From Ekhidna sp. (GTDB lineage Bacteria; Bacteroidota; Bacteroidia; Cytophagales; Cyclobacteriaceae): a stretch of DNA of 12,535 nucleotides. The notes under the pieces are model-generated. The model made no database searches and was not told the DNA's origin. It worked only from the letters and a program-made list of their open reading frames with translations. Shown in pieces: positions 7,136-12,535 of this stretch. The first letter of the stretch is position 1. Each line of letters begins with the position of its first letter. Made by a program: the position numbers and the translations under genes. The DNA lies in NCBI GenBank assembly GCA_028821635.1, contig JAPPDO010000105.1:1-12535 (forward strand), in the 5' to 3' direction.

Positions 7136-8739
7136 CAAAAACTCACATTGACCAGCCCGCCAAGTCCTACCTTGATTTGAATAGTATAGTCTGGCCGGAT
7201 TTTCACAAAAACCTCATCAGAGATTGGTGATTCGGGTGTATTTATCGTTAAGTTCATATTTATGAAACTTCCCGTTTCCAAGGCATCAATGGCTTCACGG
7301 GGCAGCGGGATGTCTACGGATGAACTATTGGGATCGGTTACGAGTCCATTTACGCTAATGAACGGGGTATTGATAGGCATACTCTCCGGAATAGTGTAAA
7401 GCACCTGCTCAGCTTCATCTTGGATTTCCATCGTGAGTAGCCCAGAAAAGGGCAGTTCATTCAGCGTTACAACTCTCAAAAAAGCAGAGTCCACATTTTC
7501 TACGTCCAATCCTCCGCTTAATTCATATTGAAAAGATTCTTGAAAATTTTCTAATTTAATTTCAACCGGAAATTCAAGGTCTATAATGGCGGTAACTGAA
7601 TCATCGGGTTTTGCAAAATTAGGTTCGGAGTTGTCTGTATCATAGTAGTTTGAAGTAGCTGTTACATCGAAGACAATTCTGGAGGGAGAGGTCCCAAGAA
7701 CACTTCTGATATTTGAATTGGAGGGCGTTAGCTCAATGGTGGTTTCACTGGTGGAATTTATGTCCGGAGAGGGGGCTATCTCCGGGAACCTTCTTGGGTT
7801 TGTAACAGGCCCGTCAAGAAAAATCTGATTTCCGCCGGCTCCGTCATCACCAAATAAACCGGAAAAATCAACGGCTAATGGGATTCCTAAAGAATTTACG
7901 AAATTGAAACGAAGAGTGGGATTGCCGAAAGATATACCTTCGTCTAAATCATTGAAGAAATCAAACTCAAGAACTTCATCTCCAACTTGTACAGTATTTT
8001 GCCCAAACTTTCCATAGATGACCAAGAAAGTCTGGTCCCTATAAACAAAATTGAACGCTACCGTCTCATTTCCCATTAATTCCTGCCCTGCCGCCAACAC
8101 AAAGCTGACTTCAAAGTCAAGGTCGAATGCGTTACTTTCTCCCGGAAATAGTGTGGCATGGTTTGCCAAATCCTCTGCCGCATTGCCGGTTCCCGGGCTA
8201 TTTAACGTTCCGGTAATAGTGATCATATCTCCTGTATTGAGGTTTAATGTATTGTTGAAAGTAAACTGAAAATCAACTCTTGAAACATTTGCATTTGAAG
8301 TGACCGTCACCGCTAACTCACCCTCATCGTGAAAGACAGAATCAAGTTCTTCATTATCCTGAGGATTGTAAGTCTGAACGTAAGAATCGCTTACTGTAAC
8401 TGTTGTTGGAGCGGCAACAACTCCGGTAGCTAAGCTGGCAGGAACGGTCAGAGTGCCATTGTCCGATACGTCACCTATTTCAATGAATTCATCTTCTGCC
8501 ATATAAGAAAGTTGATCCGTATAAATCAACACGTAAACTGAATCAGCACCTATCTGAAGCGAATCATCTTGAATTTCTGCTTCTCGCAATAATTTTTGCA
8601 TGGTATAACTAATCTCTCCTAGCGGGATGACGTAAATACCATTAACGGGCTGAAGCTTAATATCATCAAATTTAAGTTCATTGGTGTTGCACGCACAAAA
8701 CATTAACCCACAGATAAACAGCAACTCAAATTTTTTCAT
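7135..8739 (-). CDS. large putative lipoprotein, partner of the DUF5723 protein
   Basis: The protein has 534 residues from the ATG at 8739. The N-terminus is MKKFELLFICGLMFCAC, with charge, hydrophobic core and a cysteine at position 17 preceded by Ala, a plausible but not perfect lipobox; C15 is an alternative. The mature part is acidic and beta-rich, with recurring stretches (VTVTSNANVSRVDFQFTF, PVEIKLENFQESFQYEL) suggesting several beta-sandwich domains. I do not recognise a named family with confidence. A segment near the start of the mature protein (IPLGEISYTMQKLLREAE) looks like one common in Bacteroidota lipoproteins encoded next to DUF5723-type barrels. It probably sits on the outer membrane. 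A TTG at 8760 was rejected: it adds MNPTFSP ahead of the signal peptide and lies within the -7 box. Confidence 0.75.
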   Translation of the reverse strand: MKKFELLFICGLMFCACNTNELKFDDIKLQPVNGIYVIPLGEISYTMQKLLREAEIQDDSLQIGADSVYVLIYTDQLSYMAEDEFIEIGDVSDNGTLTVPASLATGVVAAPTTVTVSDSYVQTYNPQDNEELDSVFHDEGELAVTVTSNANVSRVDFQFTFNNTLNLNTGDMITITGTLNSPGTGNAAEDLANHATLFPGESNAFDLDFEVSFVLAAGQELMGNETVAFNFVYRDQTFLVIYGKFGQNTVQVGDEVLEFDFFNDLDEGISFGNPTLRFNFVNSLGIPLAVDFSGLFGDDGAGGNQIFLDGPVTNPRRFPEIAPSPDINSTSETTIELTPSNSNIRSVLGTSPSRIVFDVTATSNYYDTDNSEPNFAKPDDSVTAIIDLEFPVEIKLENFQESFQYELSGGLDVENVDSAFLRVVTLNELPFSGLLTMEIQDEAEQVLYTIPESMPINTPFISVNGLVTDPNSSSVDIPLPREAIDALETGSFINMNLTINTPESPISDEVFVKIRPDYTIQIKVGLGGLVNVSF

Positions 8740-8757
8740 TGGTGAAAAAGTTGGATT

Positions 8758-8765
8758 CAAATTTA
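8758..8765 (-). promoter_or_regulatory. -7 box for the lipoprotein/DUF5723 operon
   Basis: The minus strand reads TAAATTTG, a full match to TAnnTTTG, ending 18 bases before the ATG at 8739. With the usual distance from box to start site the leader would be about 12 bases. No clear -33 TTTG is at the expected distance. Confidence 0.5.
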
Positions 8766-8908
8766 CATCTTATTGAACAATATTTTGAATTCTTCATCTT
8801 CTTCTCCTGCTTCTGCCGATGACATAAGCCAACATTTTTCGTGCTGTCCCATCCCGATTTTTTTTAGTAAAAGATTAAATTTTAGATAATTACGGATTTT
8901 AATTGTCC

Positions 8909-8916
8909 TAAGTTTG
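8909..8916 (+). promoter_or_regulatory. candidate -7 box upstream of the 49-residue ORF
   Basis: TAAGTTTG matches TAnnTTTG fully and ends six bases before the ATG at 8923. Transcription would start at about that ATG, so it could drive either a leaderless short ORF or a longer leader for the downstream operon. A -33 element is not evident. Confidence 0.4.
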
Positions 8917-8922
8917 GGATCA

Positions 8923-9072
8923 ATGAAGAGGGTTTATAGTAAATTACGATCAGCAGTTACGCCCTTTCTATTTACAAATACTTCACCCCTTTCATCTTTT
9001 ATTGATGGGCTTAGCTTCTATCTTTGGTTTTTAAGAATAGTTAGAAAAGCGGAAGCTATTGACAGATATTGA
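8923..9072 (+). CDS. possible 49-residue small ORF ahead of the phosphatase operon
   Basis: An ATG-started frame of 49 codons begins MKRVYSKLRSAVTPF, has a hydrophobic/aromatic middle (FIDGLSFYLWFLRIV) and ends KAEAIDRY. It fills much of the divergent spacer and its 3' end overlaps the first 14 bases of the next gene, which fits a leader peptide or a coupled small protein. A perfect -7 box lies just upstream. I know no family for it. A random AT-rich frame of this length is not rare, so support is weak. The rest of 8740-9058 contains only the promoter candidates and no other gene. Confidence 0.25.
   Translation: MKRVYSKLRSAVTPFLFTNTSPLSSFIDGLSFYLWFLRIVRKAEAIDRY
9019..9026 (+). promoter_or_regulatory. 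candidate -7 box for the wHTH/phosphatase operon
   Basis: TATCTTTG matches TAnnTTTG fully, about 33 bases before the TTG start at 9059. A TTG at 9002-9004 lies 14 bases upstream, shorter than the usual spacer; TTTT at 8997-9000 is better spaced but a poorer match. If the 49-residue ORF is real, this box lies inside it and may be coincidental. Confidence 0.45.
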
Positions 9073-9313
9073 ATACTGCATCATTAACGAAATATACTTC
9101 GTGACTCGGTACGATGATATCAAGAGTGCGACGGGATTTGACGATGAGGAGATTAAAGTAAACTTAGTCAGTCTCATAGCTAAAGGCTTTGTGAAAGTGT
9201 ATCATTTAATGGAAGAGGAATTGGCATTGGAAAATATTGACATGGAGAGGTGTTATAAATCCTACTTCTATGTAGCCTCTAAAAAAGGACTATTTGAACA
9301 TAATCAGAGGTGA
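9059..9313 (+). CDS. small winged-helix-like protein coupled to a PP2C phosphatase
   Basis: This 84-residue protein has no recognised family, but its order of elements resembles a winged helix: helix 1 at about 2-15 (TDIEYCIINEIYFV), helix 2 at about 17-25, a possible recognition helix at about 28-43 (DDEEIKVNLVSLIAKGF), then strand-like VKVYH and YFYVASKKGL as a wing. That suggests a DNA-binding regulator, or a protein-binding domain of the same fold. The start is TTG: an in-frame TAG at 9038-9040 excludes earlier starts, and no ATG precedes the first helix. GGAAG at 9051-9055 could be a ribosome binding site, although close to the start. Its stop overlaps the GTG start of the phosphatase gene in a GTGA four-base overlap, so the two are very probably co-translated and functionally linked. 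The fold is inferred from pattern only. Confidence 0.7.
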   Translation: MTDIEYCIINEIYFVTRYDDIKSATGFDDEEIKVNLVSLIAKGFVKVYHLMEEELALENIDMERCYKSYFYVASKKGLFEHNQR

Positions 9314-10497
9314 GCAAGGCTTCATTAGATATAAAAGATCTTCAGTTGAACGCATTGTTGGAGGTTACACAAGCTGTAAACAATAATCTCCCCGAAGGAG
9401 ACCTTCTAAAGATTTATCGATTCATTTTATTGGCTGACTTGAAAGTGGAGAAGCTGGCACTTTATGGGGAAGAGAATGGAAGATGGATTTGCAGAGTTCA
9501 CTTCGGCACTAAAATAGACTTTACCAACCATGATCTTCCAAAAAAGTATTTACTTCTCCAGAAGGGAAAGAAGGTATCCGATGATGTATTTTCTGAGTTC
9601 ACGTCTGTATTTCCGGTTCGGCATAAAAAGAAGTTATTAGCAGTTGTGTTCCTAAAGGGCGGTTTAGATGACCGTGAGCAGAATAGATTTCTTAATGCAC
9701 TTACAAATATTATCCTTGTTGCGATCGAGAATAAGAAGCTGGCTAGAAAGCAGATAGCGCAGGAGGCTTACAGAAGGGAGCTTGAGATCGCCAAGAAAGT
9801 GCAAAATTTCCTTTTCCCTAAAGAGTTACCCAAAAATGAGCGACTTCAAATTGAGGCATTCTACCTCCCCCATCATGACGTTGGAGGCGATTACTATGAC
9901 TACATCCAATTAAATGAGGACAAATTTTTGATTTGCATCGCTGATGTTTCAGGCAAAGGGGTTCCCGCAGCATTGCTCATGTCCAATTTTCAGGCTTCAT
10001 TGCGAGCTTTAGTTCGACATTCTATTAACCTGGAAGAGATAATAACCGGACTGAACCTTACCACCCATAGAAGTGGTAATGCAGAGAACTTCATCACATT
10101 TTTCACGGCAACTTATGATTTCAGGAGTTGCACCTTGGAATATATTAATTGCGGGCATAATGAGATCATTTTAAAGAGCGGCGGTAAAATACAACTCCTC
10201 ACAGAGGGCACCACTGTTTTAGGTATGCTGAATCCATTACCATTTATAGAAAGTAAAAAAATTGAAAATCTTACCGACTTTTTTATTCTTTGCTATACTG
10301 ACGGACTCACGGAGACCTTTAATGAGAAAAATGAGTTATTTGAATTTGATCGGTTAAAAAACATTGTTGAGAAGGAAGACTCCTCCGATATCAGCCGGCT
10401 TCAAAATATAATTCTGGATTCATTGCAAAAATTTAAAGGAGAGGGAGACTTTCACGATGATATTACAATGCTTTCCTGTAGGGTTGAGAACAGCTAA
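9310..10497 (+). CDS. RsbU/SpoIIE-type PP2C serine phosphatase with N-terminal sensor domain
   Basis: This 395-residue cytoplasmic protein has a GAF-like sensor at about 10-140 (LQLNALLEVTQAVNNNL, LLAVVFLKGGLDDREQNRFL), a helical linker at about 141-167 (KQIAQEAYRRELEIAKKVQ) and a SpoIIE/RsbU PP2C domain from about 168. The metal-binding and catalytic motifs are intact: GGDYYD at 192-197, ADVSGKG at 211-217 followed by PAALLMS, CGHN at 281-284, YTDGLTE at 329-335 and DDIT at 383-386. Enzymes of this type dephosphorylate serine or threonine on STAS-type anti-anti-sigma proteins in partner-switching pathways. No STAS or anti-sigma kinase gene is in this window, so the target is elsewhere or different. 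The GTG start overlaps the stop of the winged-helix-like gene. A hairpin overlapping the stop may end transcription. Confidence 0.93.
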   Translation: MSKASLDIKDLQLNALLEVTQAVNNNLPEGDLLKIYRFILLADLKVEKLALYGEENGRWICRVHFGTKIDFTNHDLPKKYLLLQKGKKVSDDVFSEFTSVFPVRHKKKLLAVVFLKGGLDDREQNRFLNALTNIILVAIENKKLARKQIAQEAYRRELEIAKKVQNFLFPKELPKNERLQIEAFYLPHHDVGGDYYDYIQLNEDKFLICIADVSGKGVPAALLMSNFQASLRALVRHSINLEEIITGLNLTTHRSGNAENFITFFTATYDFRSCTLEYINCGHNEIILKSGGKIQLLTEGTTVLGMLNPLPFIESKKIENLTDFFILCYTDGLTETFNEKNELFEFDRLKNIVEKEDSSDISRLQNIILDSLQKFKGEGDFHDDITMLSCRVENS

Positions 10498-10512
10498 ATG
10501 AGACGCTCATTT
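10496..10512 (+). terminator. hairpin at the phosphatase stop codon
   Basis: AAATGAG (10496-10502) pairs with CTCATTT (10506-10512) around an ACG loop, with one further T following. The stem overlaps the last two bases of the stop codon. The stem is short and AT-rich, so termination is plausible but weak. Confidence 0.4.
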
Positions 10513-10547
10513 TCAGAATCTGACCTACTCTTCTTACACGGAAAAGG

Positions 10548-10575
10548 TAAAATTGTTATCATATTATCAATTTTA
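10548..10575. promoter_or_regulatory. 8-bp inverted repeat upstream of tatD
   Basis: TAAAATTG (10548-10555) and CAATTTTA (10568-10575) form a perfect inverted repeat with a 12-base AT-only-but-one spacer, ending 18 bases before the tatD ATG. The symmetry and position fit an operator for a dimeric regulator at the promoter of the tatD-asparaginase pair, or an mRNA hairpin. No standard -7 box is clear in this spacer. Confidence 0.4.
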
Positions 10576-10593
10576 AACATTTAAGATTTCAAA

Positions 10594-11364
10594 ATGATTG
10601 ATACCCATGCACATATTTATGCTGAAGAATTTGAAGAAGATATTGAAGAGGTAGTCAATCGTGCCATAGAGGTTAGGATTGATAAAATTTTAATGCCAAA
10701 CATTGATGCCAATTCAATTGATGCTATGCTTAGGTTGGAGGAGAAGTATGAAGGAGTCTGCTATGCAATGATGGGGCTGCATCCATGTTATGTGAAAGGC
10801 GATTATAAAGAGCAATTGAGCGTAGTGGAGGAGTGGTTTACCAAGCGGGACTTCCTGGCCGTTGGGGAGATTGGAACCGACCTGTACTGGGATAAAATCT
10901 ACAAGGATCAGCAAGTAGAAGCATTTCATTTTCAATGTGAAATTGCATTGAAGTATGACCTCCCCGTTGTAATCCATTGTAGAGAAAGTCTTGATGAGAA
11001 CATCGCCATGGTTGAGGAATACTCGGGCAAGGGGCTTAAAGGGGTGTTTCATTGCTTTACAGGCAGCATCGATCAGGCAGAGAGAATAGTGGATCAGGGA
11101 TTCTATCTGGGGCTTGGAGGGGTAAGCACATTTAAGAATGGAGGGTTGGACAAAATCATCCCCCATCTTGATAAGTCAAAAATTGTATTGGAAACAGATG
11201 CTCCTTATTTGGCACCAACCCCTAAAAGAGGAAAAAGGAATGAACCTAAGCTGCTAATATATATTTGCGAAAAAATTGCAAAATATTTAAAGATGAGCAT
11301 CAAAGAGGTAAACGAACTTACAACGGAAAATGCAGAAACATTATTCTTCCCTGAACCAACTTAA
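10594..11364 (+). CDS. tatD: TatD-family metal-dependent DNase/hydrolase
   Basis: This 256-residue protein has the usual TatD length and all expected metal ligands of the TIM-barrel amidohydrolase fold: D3, H5 and H7 in IDTHAH, E92 in AVGEIGTDLYWD, H128 in PVVIHCRES, H153 in GVFHCFTGS and D202 in VLETDAPYLAPTP. TatD proteins are cytoplasmic 3'-5' exonucleases and are also implicated in D-aminoacyl-tRNA or repair functions in some bacteria; the exact substrate here cannot be told. ATG at 10594 places the metal motif at the very N-terminus, as in the family. The asparaginase gene starts two bases after its stop, so they form an operon. The 96-base spacer upstream holds a hairpin and an inverted repeat, so transcription probably starts anew here. 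Confidence 0.95.
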   Translation: MIDTHAHIYAEEFEEDIEEVVNRAIEVRIDKILMPNIDANSIDAMLRLEEKYEGVCYAMMGLHPCYVKGDYKEQLSVVEEWFTKRDFLAVGEIGTDLYWDKIYKDQQVEAFHFQCEIALKYDLPVVIHCRESLDENIAMVEEYSGKGLKGVFHCFTGSIDQAERIVDQGFYLGLGGVSTFKNGGLDKIIPHLDKSKIVLETDAPYLAPTPKRGKRNEPKLLIYICEKIAKYLKMSIKEVNELTTENAETLFFPEPT

Positions 11365-11366
11365 TA

Positions 11367-12419
11367 GTGAATTATAAGATCGTAAATATCAATTCATCAG
11401 GAAATCGATCCATCCTCATCATTTACACGGGAGGAACCTTTGGAATGGTGCGGGATGAAGATGGTGCACTCACGCCCTTTAACTTTGGCAAAGTAGTCGA
11501 GTGCATACCCGTTCTGAAAAATCTTAACCTCAAACTAACCGTAATTTCTTTCCCTATACCGATAGATTCTTCAAATGTTGGAATACAAGATTGGAAAAAC
11601 ATGGCTTATATTATTGAAGAAAACTACATGCAATACGATGGTTTTGTCATTTTACATGGCACAGATACCATGGCTTACTCCTCATCCATGTTAAGCTATA
11701 TGCTCAAAGGGCTCAATAAGCCGGTTATTCTTACCGGAGCACAAATACCGATAGGCTCTTTAAGGTCAGATGCGAGGGAAAATTTAATAGCTGCTCTAGA
11801 GTTAGCCTCAGCAGAACAAGAAGGAATTCCAAAGATTAGTGAGGTAGGTCTGTATTTTAACTATAAACTGCTGAGAGGCAATCGGTCTCAGAAGTTAAGG
11901 AGTTCAACATTTGCAGCTTTTGATTCGGAGAACTATCCTCCACTCGCTGAGATGGGCATAAACATAGCGTTTAACAACTCTGCTTTAAAAAAGCATAACA
12001 CAAAAGCCAATCTGAATGTCTCAGCAACCTTAAACCCCAATATTTCATTATTAAAATTATTCCCCGGAATGCCACAACACTCAGCCTCCGCAATTCTATC
12101 GGAGAGTAAAACGAGAGGAGTGGTATTGGAGACTTTCGGGTCCGGAAATACGATGAAGTTTGAGTGGTTTACAAAGGCACTCAAAGAAGCAATTGACAGG
12201 GGTAAATACATTTTAAATGTTAGTCAATGTGTTGGTGGCGAAGTGCAGCAGGGGAAATACGAAACCAGCAAAATGCTCAATGAGATTGGAGTACTAAGTG
12301 GGAATAATATTACCACAGAAGCGGCCGTTACGAAGATGATGTTTGTTCTTGGCACCCAAACCGATAAAGATAAGATTCGGAGAATGCTTACCTCGCCTAT
12401 CGCCGGCGAAATGGACTAA
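11367..12419 (+). CDS. ansA: type I (cytoplasmic) L-asparaginase
   Basis: L-asparaginase hydrolyses asparagine to aspartate and ammonia. The 350-residue length fits type I enzymes, and there is no signal peptide. The first catalytic threonine region is IIYTGGTFGMV (T21 or T24 at the TGGT motif); the second is HGTDTM at 97-102, with T99 and D100. ILTGAQIP at 121-128 with SDARENL at 134-140 and TTEAAVTKMMFVLG at 316-329 are further family landmarks. The segment GNTMKFEWF (260-268) replaces the more usual GNAPT-like sequence, a small deviation away from the catalytic threonines. The start is GTG at 11367: an in-frame TGA lies at 11352-11354, and the next ATG is inside the active-site loop. The gap of two bases after tatD indicates coupled translation. 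Confidence 0.95.
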   Translation: MNYKIVNINSSGNRSILIIYTGGTFGMVRDEDGALTPFNFGKVVECIPVLKNLNLKLTVISFPIPIDSSNVGIQDWKNMAYIIEENYMQYDGFVILHGTDTMAYSSSMLSYMLKGLNKPVILTGAQIPIGSLRSDARENLIAALELASAEQEGIPKISEVGLYFNYKLLRGNRSQKLRSSTFAAFDSENYPPLAEMGINIAFNNSALKKHNTKANLNVSATLNPNISLLKLFPGMPQHSASAILSESKTRGVVLETFGSGNTMKFEWFTKALKEAIDRGKYILNVSQCVGGEVQQGKYETSKMLNEIGVLSGNNITTEAAVTKMMFVLGTQTDKDKIRRMLTSPIAGEMD

Positions 12420-12453
12420 ATGGAACCCTCATTCAAAACCCGTCAAATTCCCC

Positions 12454-12535
12454 CTACTCCCTGACAAACTTCAACAAACGGCCGTCCGGTAACTGTACCA
12501 AATACAGGCCGCCTCGCAGGGAGGTGATGTCTACC
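12454..12535 (-). CDS. 3' end of a second T9SS-sorted surface protein (partial)
   Basis: The last 82 bases, on the minus strand, encode the C-terminal end of a type A T9SS sorting domain: VDITSLRGGLYLVQL, then a short linker and FVRE before a TAG at 12454-12456. The gene continues beyond the window. The end is a close paralogue of the end of the decayed adhesin at 1526, with 21 of 26 residues the same. It converges on the asparaginase gene with a 34-base gap that contains no evident terminator. Confidence 0.85.
   Translation of the reverse strand, partial: VDITSLRGGLYLVQLPDGRLLKFVRE

Noticed and set aside
8740..8760. TTG start giving MNPTFSP before the lipoprotein signal
   Set aside because: It puts extra residues before a normal MKK signal peptide and overlaps a perfect -7 box.
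10714..11166. 150-codon minus-strand open frame inside tatD
   Set aside because: It lies entirely antisense to a gene with all catalytic residues intact and shows no domain of its own.
11367..12419. Type II periplasmic asparaginase
   Set aside because: There is no signal peptide and the catalytic segment begins within 20 residues of the start, as in the cytoplasmic enzyme.
1..12535. Mobile element, CRISPR array or defence island
   Set aside because: No transposase, integrase, terminal inverted repeats with target duplication, regularly spaced repeats or known defence domains were seen.

Overview
The window looks like chromosomal DNA from a member of the Bacteroidota, most likely a Cytophagales-type gliding or marine bacterium. 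Three things support this: type IX secretion (T9SS) C-terminal sorting domains at both ends, a DUF5723-type outer-membrane protein paired with a lipoprotein, and several -7 boxes of the Bacteroidota form TAnnTTTG, with weak Shine-Dalgarno sequences and several TTG/GTG starts. No rRNA, tRNA, CRISPR array, insertion sequence or phage gene was found.

Layout. Positions 1-1526 hold a 16-base C tract followed by a decayed gene for a secreted adhesin: signal-peptide-like segment, Calx-beta-like stretch, cadherin-like repeat, T9SS sorting domain. It is broken by in-frame stops and at least four frame changes, and only the 3' half reads cleanly. Convergent to it is a small secreted protein with a carboxypeptidase-regulatory-like domain (1629-2372, minus). 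Two plus-strand genes follow: an SRPBCC-fold protein and a family 2 glycosyltransferase with an added C-terminal Rossmann-like domain. After a 245-base spacer comes radA (recombination and repair), whose stop codon overlaps the stop of a minus-strand pair: a lipoprotein (7135-8739) translationally coupled to a DUF5723 beta-barrel protein (5591-7135).

A divergent region (8740-9058) has good -7 boxes in both directions and a possible 49-residue ORF. To its right lie a winged-helix-like small protein overlapping by 4 bases an RsbU-type PP2C phosphatase, then a TatD-family nuclease 2 bases ahead of a type I L-asparaginase. The last 82 bases are the 3' end of a second T9SS cargo gene on the minus strand. 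It is about 88% identical, in inverted orientation, to the end of the decayed adhesin gene.

How they fit together. The interior is mostly ordinary Bacteroidota housekeeping and envelope genes. The less ordinary parts are the decayed adhesin with its inverted sorting-domain copy at the far end, the coupled winged-helix/phosphatase pair, the coupled lipoprotein/beta-barrel pair with opposite charge character, and the glycosyltransferase fusion. I do not see a clear unknown defence or mobile system.
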